Shown: positions 58,269-64,000 of the stretch, one piece after another
Layout: each line of letters begins with the position of its first letter
Numbering within the stretch: position 1 is the first letter of the stretch
Assembly (NCBI RefSeq): GCF_002786295.1
Contig: NZ_PGTC01000016.1
Span: 2,501-66,500, forward strand
DNA length: 64,000 bases
Reading direction: 5' to 3'
Source: Pseudooceanicola marinus
GTDB lineage: Bacteria; Pseudomonadota; Alphaproteobacteria; Rhodobacterales; Rhodobacteraceae
The notes under the pieces: model-generated
Seen by the model: only the letters and a program-made list of their open reading frames with translations
Databases searched by the model: none
What the model was told of the DNA's origin: nothing
Program-made: the position numbers and the translations under genes

Positions 58269-58694
58269 ATGGCCACCGACATCCCCCATTCCCTTACGGC
58301 GCAGGATTGCCTGGTCCTGCTGATGATTTCCGTTTCGGCCTCGGACGAGACGATGCGCACCTCCGAGCTGATCAAGATCGAGAACCAGGTGAACACCCTG
58401 CCGATCTTCGCCAGCTACGATGACACGCGGATCAAGCTGATGTCATCGATCGTCTTCGATCTCTTCACCGAGGAAGATGGGCTGGACGCGCTCTTCGGCC
58501 TGGTGCGGAACAACCTGCCGGAGCGGCTCTATGAAACGGCCTATGCGCTGTGCTGCGACGTAGCGGCCGCCGACGGCACCCTGCGCGAGAGCGAACTGCG
58601 CCTCCTGGAGGAAATGCGCTACGAGCTCGATCTCGACCGCCTCCATGCCGCCGCCATCGAACGCGGCGCCAGGGCCCGGCATCTGACAGAGTGA
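58269..58694 (+). CDS. TerB-like tellurite resistance family protein
   Basis: 141 residues, all-helical, with the TerB pattern: SLTAQDCLVLLMISVSASDETM, the repeated SELIKIENQ motif and, in the second half, CCDVAAADGTLRESELRLLEEM. Acidic residues in the two repeats resemble the metal site of TerB. It starts 123 bases from the divergent lysK gene; a longer open frame that runs antisense to lysK is discarded. Confidence 0.85.
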   Translation: MATDIPHSLTAQDCLVLLMISVSASDETMRTSELIKIENQVNTLPIFASYDDTRIKLMSSIVFDLFTEEDGLDALFGLVRNNLPERLYETAYALCCDVAAADGTLRESELRLLEEMRYELDLDRLHAAAIERGARARHLTE

Positions 58695-58953
58695 CGCGGC
58701 GCCGGCGCGGATCGGGCGGACGGGCGTGTCATCGGGGCAGTTTGGGCCAACGCATGGCCGGGGCTGCTCCGCTCCGCCGTGGCCAAGGGCCAGCTGGTCT
58801 TGTCCGTCTTTTCGGGTGCCCTGTAGGGGCTTCATTTCAGCGCTGAAACAGCGATCGGCGGAGGTGCGCCAGCCTCGGGCGGAGGGACGCCCATGGGCTG
58901 CGGGTCCGGAATACCCGCATTGATCGGGGCGGGGGCTGCCCCATATCTTACGT

Positions 58954-59133
58954 ATGACCTTGTTTCAGAAGTTTACCGGAATGCGCCGCTTCGTTCTCAT
59001 CCTGGGCCTTGCCCTTCTCTGCCTCGTGCCCGTCCTGGGTGCCGCGCTGCAGCCCTCGGGTCTTTCGGCCCACACCCTGCCGGCCTCTGCAGAGACGACC
59101 ACCCGCCTGCCGGGTCCGAGCGAGAGCCGCTAA
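58954..59133 (+). CDS. Small hydrophobic-N-terminus peptide, hypothetical
   Basis: 59 residues. After MTLFQKFTGMRRF comes one strongly hydrophobic stretch (VLILGLALLCLVPVLGAAL), then a polar, Pro/Thr/Ser-rich tail. This is the shape of a secreted or membrane-tethered small protein. No good ribosome binding site precedes the ATG, and an inner ATG at 58981 is possible. No family recognised. Confidence 0.4.
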   Translation: MTLFQKFTGMRRFVLILGLALLCLVPVLGAALQPSGLSAHTLPASAETTTRLPGPSESR

Positions 59134-59171
59134 GGCGTCGCTTCGACAGGGCCGGGGCCGTCCAATGCGAC

Positions 59172-60656
59172 CTAGCCCTGTGCTTTGAGCGCCCCCCACC
59201 GTTTCAGGCAGTCCTGCTGAAGGCCGCGCGCCCGCGCCGTCCAGGCCCGGCCACCCCGGGGACGTTCCCGTTCGGCACGGCTGAGCGAGGCGCGCCTGGG
59301 CAGGTCGCCCGACACCACCGCAAACGCCAGGTCGTCGCCGTCGGGACGCACGACATAGCCCGCCAGCCCGCTGACGAAATTCAGGGTGCCAGTCTTTGCC
59401 GCCACCTCGAAGCCGGGGGCGGACATAGGGCGGCCCTCGTCATCCTTCACGTCGATGTCCTTCAGCAAGGGCTTCAACGTGGCATGCACCTGGCGGTCTG
59501 CCAGCAGGCGCACCAGGTCGGCGGCGGGAAAGCGCGATGCATCGCCCAATCCCGAATGGTCCACCATCGCCACGTCGCGCAGGCCATGTGTGGCGCGGGC
59601 CCAGTCGCTCATGGCCTGGGCCGAGTCGCGGATCGAGGCCGGTTTGCCGCCGCGCGCGGCACTGGCCGACAGGCCCAGCAGTTCCGCCGTCAGGTTGTTC
59701 GAATAATAGAGCATCAGCTTGGCGATCTCGACCAGCGGCCGGCTTTCGTGGCGCGCCAGTTCCGAGGTGGCGGGCAGGCTGCGGGCCTCCTCCGGCGTGT
59801 CCAGGACGATGCCGTTGGCCCGGGCCATGGTGGCGAAGACTTCGGCGGCATAGGCCGCAGGCCGCCGCACGGGCAGCCAGCGCGCGCCGCCGTTGCCAAG
59901 CGCGCCCTGGGCCACCGTCCAGTCGTCGCGCCCCTGGCGGTCGGCGTAGGTGTAGATCGGCGCGCTACGGTCGACCACCTGCATGCGCGCGATCGTCACG
60001 TCGGGCCTGTAGTCGCGGGTTCGGGCATCCATGGTCACGGCCCATTTGTCGGCCTGCCGCTTCCACTCGAAATGCACACGGTTGTAGTTCAGGCTCAGGG
60101 CCGAGACGCCGGGGTTGTAGCCCACGTGGTCGGGCTGATCGGCATCGATCAGGCGGGCTTCGGGCAGGGCGCCCCCGTAGTAGAGGAAACGCCCGCGCAC
60201 TTCGCGCAGCCCGGCAGCCTTCAGCTTGCCCGCCAGGTCGGCCAGGTCGGCCGTGTCGAGGCCCGGATCGCCACCTCCGACCAGGATCAGATCCCCGTCC
60301 AGCCGGCCATTGGCCAGGGTGCCGGTGCCCAGGACACGGGTGGCGAAGCGGTGCTGCGGCCCGAGGACCGCCAGCGCGTAGAGCGCGGTCAGTGTCTTGC
60401 CCACGCTTGCGGGGGGCAGCGGGGCATCAGCGGCGACGCTTTCTAGCGGCTCGGTTGATCCCAGGCGCGCAACGGCCAGGCTGGAGATGCCGCTGACCCC
60501 GGCCGCATCGACCAGATCCTGAACGGTCGGCGGCTCCGCCACGCCGTCAGGGCGCAGGCGCGGGCGCAGCGATGTGGCGGGGGCCGAGGCCTGCAGCGGC
60601 AGGGCGAAACTGGACAGCATCGCGCCCAGCAAGGCGCGGCGGGACAAGGACGTCAT
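59172..60656 (-). CDS. dacB: D-alanyl-D-alanine carboxypeptidase/endopeptidase (PBP4, S13)
   Basis: 494 residues, exported (Tat-like or Sec signal: MTSLSRRALLGAMLSSFALPLQASA). Catalytic motifs of the S13 family: S-x-x-K as SVGK (PPASVGKTLTAL), S-x-N as YYSNN, and KTG as KTGTLNFVSG. It trims or cleaves peptidoglycan cross-links in the periplasm. The RR near the start (LSRRALLG) leaves open Tat export. It is followed by nadD on the same strand upstream. Confidence 0.93.
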   Translation of the reverse strand: MTSLSRRALLGAMLSSFALPLQASAPATSLRPRLRPDGVAEPPTVQDLVDAAGVSGISSLAVARLGSTEPLESVAADAPLPPASVGKTLTALYALAVLGPQHRFATRVLGTGTLANGRLDGDLILVGGGDPGLDTADLADLAGKLKAAGLREVRGRFLYYGGALPEARLIDADQPDHVGYNPGVSALSLNYNRVHFEWKRQADKWAVTMDARTRDYRPDVTIARMQVVDRSAPIYTYADRQGRDDWTVAQGALGNGGARWLPVRRPAAYAAEVFATMARANGIVLDTPEEARSLPATSELARHESRPLVEIAKLMLYYSNNLTAELLGLSASAARGGKPASIRDSAQAMSDWARATHGLRDVAMVDHSGLGDASRFPAADLVRLLADRQVHATLKPLLKDIDVKDDEGRPMSAPGFEVAAKTGTLNFVSGLAGYVVRPDGDDLAFAVVSGDLPRRASLSRAERERPRGGRAWTARARGLQQDCLKRWGALKAQG

Positions 60657-60773
60657 TGCAAATCGGGCTGTGTTGTCAAATCCATGGCTCCTGTCTAGCC
60701 GCGCCCCGGCGCGCGGGGCAAGGGAAAGGGCGACACAGGGCCGTGGGTTTGTCGTCAGCCAGCCGGTTCGGCG

Positions 60774-61388
60774 TCAGCTGCTCCGGGGCGTCCAGTCGCC
60801 TCGCGCACGGATCTCGGTCGAGGAGATATCGACCATCGGCATGTCGACGAAGCACCAGGCCGGCGGGGCGCACGCCGTCAGGCGGTGGCTCTCCGCGTCG
60901 CGCAAGCGGGCGGTGCGAGCGATCCGCGCGGCGCGGGAATTGCGCGCCGCCATCCGCTCGCCGGGGCGCGATAGCACGCCCATGGTCACGTGGCCCAGGA
61001 TCCAGCGCCATTCCTGCCAGCGATCAAACTGTGCCAGGTTGTCCGCGCCCATCAACCAGGTGAAGGCGACGCCAGGGTAGCGGGCCTGCAACCCGCGCAG
61101 GGTCCGCGCGGTGTAACGCGTGCCCATCCGGGCCTCGATGTCCGTCACCTCGACCCGGGGGTGATCCATCATGGCGCGGGCCGCAGCCAGGCGCTGCTCC
61201 ATCGGCGCCGGTCCATCGGATTTCAGCGGGTTGCCGGGGCTGACCAGCCACCACACCCGATCCAGGCCGAAGCGTTTCAGCGCCTCGCGCGTAATATGCG
61301 CATGGCCCTCGTGCGGTGGGTCGAAGGATCCGCCCAGCAGGCCGATCCGCTGGCCGGGGCGCGCAAGGGGGCGTCGGGAGCTGGGCAT
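60774..61388 (-). CDS. nadD: Nicotinate-nucleotide adenylyltransferase
   Basis: 204 residues. NaMN + ATP to deamido-NAD. Nucleotidyltransferase motifs: [19 protein letters not shown] (with the HxGH-like HEGH), and [10 protein letters not shown] near the C-terminus. The ATG at 61388 gives the normal length; a TTG at 61490 would add 34 residues with no homology. Commonly found near rsfS/obg, which are not present here. Confidence 0.93.
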   Translation of the reverse strand: MPSSRRPLARPGQRIGLLGGSFDPPHEGHAHITREALKRFGLDRVWWLVSPGNPLKSDGPAPMEQRLAAARAMMDHPRVEVTDIEARMGTRYTARTLRGLQARYPGVAFTWLMGADNLAQFDRWQEWRWILGHVTMGVLSRPGERMAARNSRAARIARTARLRDAESHRLTACAPPAWCFVDMPMVDISSTEIRARGDWTPRSS

Positions 61389-61529
61389 CGGCGCTTCGTC
61401 GTCCTTCGTGTCGATGCGGCGCCGGGCCGGCGGGGCCGGGGCGCCCGGGGGCGATTGCGCGATTTGCGCCGGAAGCGGGGGCAAAGTCAAATGCCCGCCG
61501 ATGGGCGCCGAGTGGGATCGGGCGCGCGG

Positions 61530-62939
61530 CTAGACTGCGGCCGCGCCGTCCTCCGCTCGGCGGGCCTTGGCCTCGCGGGCACGGCGGCGGCGGCCACGTT
61601 TGCGCCGCGGGCGTCCCTCCAGGAAGGCCCCCAGAAGGGAGAGCCCGGGCAGGTGATCGGCCAGCACCTTGATCACCACGAGGATCGGCACCGCCAGCAA
61701 GGCCCCCGCCGCCCCCCACAGCCAGGCCCAGAACACCACCGCGATGAACACCGCCGCCGCGTTCAGCCGCAGGTGCCGGCCGACCAGCCAGGGCGTCACC
61801 ATCTGTCCCTCGATCGAGGTCAGGCCGAGGTAGACCAGCGGCACCAGAAACGCGGCGCCGAGGCTGTCATAGGTGACCACGGCCACCGCGCCCGACACCG
61901 CGACACCCACCATGGCGCCCAGATAGGGCAGGTAGTTCAGCAGGAAGGCCGCCACGCCCCAGAGCAGCGCATAGGGCATGCCCATCAGGTGCAGGGCCAC
62001 GCCAATGCAAAGCCCCAGCCCCGCATTGATCACCGTGATCGCCCCCAGGTAGCGGGAAATCTGCTGTTCCACGTCTCGGCTGATCCGGGCGGCCCGTCGT
62101 TTGCGTCGGAAATCCGGGAAGGCATCCACCAGCCTGGCCCGGAAGGCATCCCCCATGGAGAGCAGGAACATCGCGAAGAGCAAGGACACCACCAGCACCG
62201 TGCCCGACGTGGCAAGAGAGCCGAGCGCGGCCTGCAGGAACCCCGTGGCCGGGGTGACCACCACGCGGTCCTCCTCGTCGTCGCCGGCCTCGCCGCCGGT
62301 GGCCATCTGCTGCATCTGCTCGGAGGCGTCTTGAAGTCGCTCCACGTTCTGCATGACGTCCCAGAGCTTGAGGCGCAGCTCCTGCTGGATCTGCGGGGCC
62401 TCGGCGATCAGGCTCTGGGCCGGCAGTCGCAACATGTAGAGGCCGGCGGTCGAGGCCAGTCCGATGGTGAGGACAATTGTCACCGCCGACAGCCCCTCGG
62501 CCACGCCCTTGCGCGCAAGCCAGCGCACCAGAGGCGAGAGGGTCAGGGCAATGAGGAAGCCCAGCACCACGGGCAGGGCGACGGTCTTGGCGACATAGAC
62601 CGACCACAGCAGGAACAGGATGAAGAGCCCGGTGAGCAGATATTGGATGTGGCTCAGGTGCTTGCGGATGCCCCGCATCTGGTCTGCCCGGCGCAGGGGG
62701 GACGTGGGGGCGTCAGGGTCCTCGGGCATCGCGGAGGCCGGCGCGCGCCCCTCGGCTTCGCTCGTCCGGTCTTCCCAAGGGTCGGAAGACCCTGCCGTCA
62801 GGTCCCCGACCGGGGCTGCGCGTCGGGTCTCGCCAGAGGCACCTTGCGCCGCCTCTGCGGGCGGCGTGCCGGGAGTCGTTTCGGGCTGTTCCTCCTGCGG
62901 GCGATCCTTCGATCCGCCCTGCCGCCGCTCTGTTGTCAT
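61530..62939 (-). CDS. AI-2E family transporter
   Basis: 469 residues: a Pro/Glu-rich cytoplasmic N-terminus of about 105 residues, then seven to eight membrane helices and a basic C-terminus (RPRRKRGRRRRAREAKARR). The central PerM/AI-2E pattern is clear (SISRDVEQQISRYLGAITVINAGLG-type helix, then LWGVAAFLLNYLPYLGAMVG). Relatives export autoinducer-2 or act as Na/H antiporters, so substrate is open. ATG at 62939 follows GGGAG; an upstream in-frame extension is discarded. Confidence 0.9.
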   Translation of the reverse strand: MTTERRQGGSKDRPQEEQPETTPGTPPAEAAQGASGETRRAAPVGDLTAGSSDPWEDRTSEAEGRAPASAMPEDPDAPTSPLRRADQMRGIRKHLSHIQYLLTGLFILFLLWSVYVAKTVALPVVLGFLIALTLSPLVRWLARKGVAEGLSAVTIVLTIGLASTAGLYMLRLPAQSLIAEAPQIQQELRLKLWDVMQNVERLQDASEQMQQMATGGEAGDDEEDRVVVTPATGFLQAALGSLATSGTVLVVSLLFAMFLLSMGDAFRARLVDAFPDFRRKRRAARISRDVEQQISRYLGAITVINAGLGLCIGVALHLMGMPYALLWGVAAFLLNYLPYLGAMVGVAVSGAVAVVTYDSLGAAFLVPLVYLGLTSIEGQMVTPWLVGRHLRLNAAAVFIAVVFWAWLWGAAGALLAVPILVVIKVLADHLPGLSLLGAFLEGRPRRKRGRRRRAREAKARRAEDGAAAV

Positions 62940-63153
62940 GTCGCTCCCGCCCGACTGGTCCGGTGGCTCAACGCGGCGCCGCGCCTTGCGGTTCCCGTCT
63001 TGCGCGAGTTGTCGGCGCGGCGGATCGGAGAGATCGGTCGGGGCGTGGGCTCCGGCCTTCCGCTGTGCCGCGAAGAGGAAAGGGCTGCCCGCCGGCGCGG
63101 GCAAGTTGATCGGGTCTCACGGATCTTGCCGCGCGGAGGATGGGGCACAAACC

Positions 63154-64000
63154 CTAGCCGTGTCGGCGGGCAAGGGGTGGCGGTGCGTGATCGGCGGGCG
63201 ACAGCTGGAACTGGTCCACCAACCCGTTCAGCGCCTGGGACTGGTCCCGCAGGCGCATCGCCTCGGCGTTGGTCTCTTCCGCCATCGAAGCATTCTGCTG
63301 GGTCAAATCGCTGCTGTGCGACACCTCCTGGCTGACCGATCCGATGCTCTTGGCCTGCGCCTCGGCCGATTTGGTGATCTCGGCCAGAAGGGTGTCGATC
63401 TCCGTCACTTTCTGCCGGGCCGTGGCCAGCGCCGTGCTGGTTTCATCCACCAGTTTCTCGCCCCGCTGTACCTGGGTCACCGACTGGTCGATCAGGTCGC
63501 GGATGGTCTTTGCCGCTTCGGCGGAGCGCTGCGCCAGGCTGCGCACCTCGGTCGCCACCACGGCAAAGCCGCGCCCGGCCTCGCCGGCGCGTGCAGCCTC
63601 GACACCCGCATTCAACGCCAGAAGGTTGGTCTGCATGGCGATCGTGTCGATCACCGAAACGATCTGGCTGATCTCGCGCGACGACCCCGAGATTTCCTGC
63701 ATCGCGGCCTGAGTCTGCTGCATGACCTCGGTCGATCGGGTGACCATGCCGCGGGCCTCGGAGGCCGCGCCTGCCGCCTGTCCCGCACCAGTACTTGTCG
63801 CCTGGACCGTCTCGCTGATTCCGCGCAGTGCGCCGGTAGAGCGGTCCAGCGCCGCGGCCTGTTCTTCGGTGCGCCGCGACAGCGCCTCGATGGCCGAGGC
63901 GATGTGTTCGCTGCCGCCGCGCACGTCGCCGGAGGCGCCGCGGATCTCCTGCAGGGCCGCGTGCAGCGTTTCGGTCGCCTCGTTGAAATCCTGTCGGGCG
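63154..64000 (-). CDS. Methyl-accepting chemotaxis protein, signalling domain (5' end outside window)
   Basis: The C-terminal 282 or so residues of an MCP. The CheA/CheW-binding hairpin tip is present: [50 protein letters not shown], with the surrounding coiled coils. The frame stays open to the window edge, so sensor and membrane parts lie beyond 64000. The end (LARRHG) lacks the NWETF CheR/CheB docking pentapeptide. Confidence 0.93.
   Translation of the reverse strand, partial: ARQDFNEATETLHAALQEIRGASGDVRGGSEHIASAIEALSRRTEEQAAALDRSTGALRGISETVQATSTGAGQAAGAASEARGMVTRSTEVMQQTQAAMQEISGSSREISQIVSVIDTIAMQTNLLALNAGVEAARAGEAGRGFAVVATEVRSLAQRSAEAAKTIRDLIDQSVTQVQRGEKLVDETSTALATARQKVTEIDTLLAEITKSAEAQAKSIGSVSQEVSHSSDLTQQNASMAEETNAEAMRLRDQSQALNGLVDQFQLSPADHAPPPLARRHG

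Overview
The window is high-GC DNA that reads like a chromosome segment of an alphaproteobacterium, most likely a member of the Rhodobacteraceae (roseobacter/Paracoccus-like). The reasons are the rrn layout and 23S sequence, a class I lysyl-tRNA synthetase, a CtrA-type response regulator, and the acetate cassette of acs, a DUF4212/sodium:solute symporter pair and a DUF294 protein. Names rest on motifs and remembered family features; no database search was possible.

Layout. 1-3205: 3' part of an rRNA operon (spacer, 23S, 5S, terminator). 3816-12467: acetate activation and uptake block (acs, adk, DUF4212, symporter, DUF294 protein, membrane protein, membrane-anchored DEDDh exonuclease). 12484-13521: TerC/DUF475 membrane protein. 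13579-25222: a catabolic island with a peptide/opine-type ABC transporter, a cytoplasmic sialidase-fold protein, an iron alcohol dehydrogenase, a GntR/FCD regulator, a DUF1537 acid-sugar kinase, a PdxA2-type dehydrogenase and a DapA-family lyase. 25295-27985: semialdehyde dehydrogenase, Lrp regulator and a Rid-family protein. 28823-38788: a second catabolic island with an IclR regulator, two divergent FolD paralogues, creatininase, a cytosine/creatinine-deaminase-type amidohydrolase, an FAD oxidase, a quinone reductase and a NitT/TauT-type ABC importer. 38792-39332: gene remnants (siderophore binding protein, serine recombinase) beside tRNA-fMet. 39700-45059: NtrC-like regulator, sensor kinase and OFA transporter. 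45331-49677: RND efflux pair. 49768-63104: mixed housekeeping and envelope genes (CtrA-like regulator, HugZ-like protein, beta-helix protein, lysK, TerB, dacB, nadD, AI-2E family exporter). 63154-64000: C-terminal part of a chemotaxis receptor.

The two catabolic islands are the best candidates for undescribed systems. In 13579-25222 a four-carbon acid-sugar kinase and PdxA2 would give DHAP and CO2, but the extra lyase, Fe-ADH and sialidase-fold protein imply a longer, unknown input compound. In 28823-38788 two divergent transcripts share a repeated IclR-type motif and each carries a folD paralogue. The upstream FolD has lost the cyclohydrolase Lys and Gln. The set suggests catabolism of an N-methylated cyclic amide or ureide, with one-carbon units entering folate.

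Several regulatory arrays were read directly: three copies of a GGACA-N3-TGTCC palindrome spaced exactly 42 bp apart between the sensor kinase and the OFA gene, where the paired NtrC-like regulator has GAFPGA in place of GAFTGA; three AGAG/CTCT palindromes about 31 bp apart between lrp and the semialdehyde dehydrogenase gene; two TGTTCG-type sites between the divergent IclR-controlled operons; and repeated TTGTCAA words between the ABC transporter and sialidase operons.
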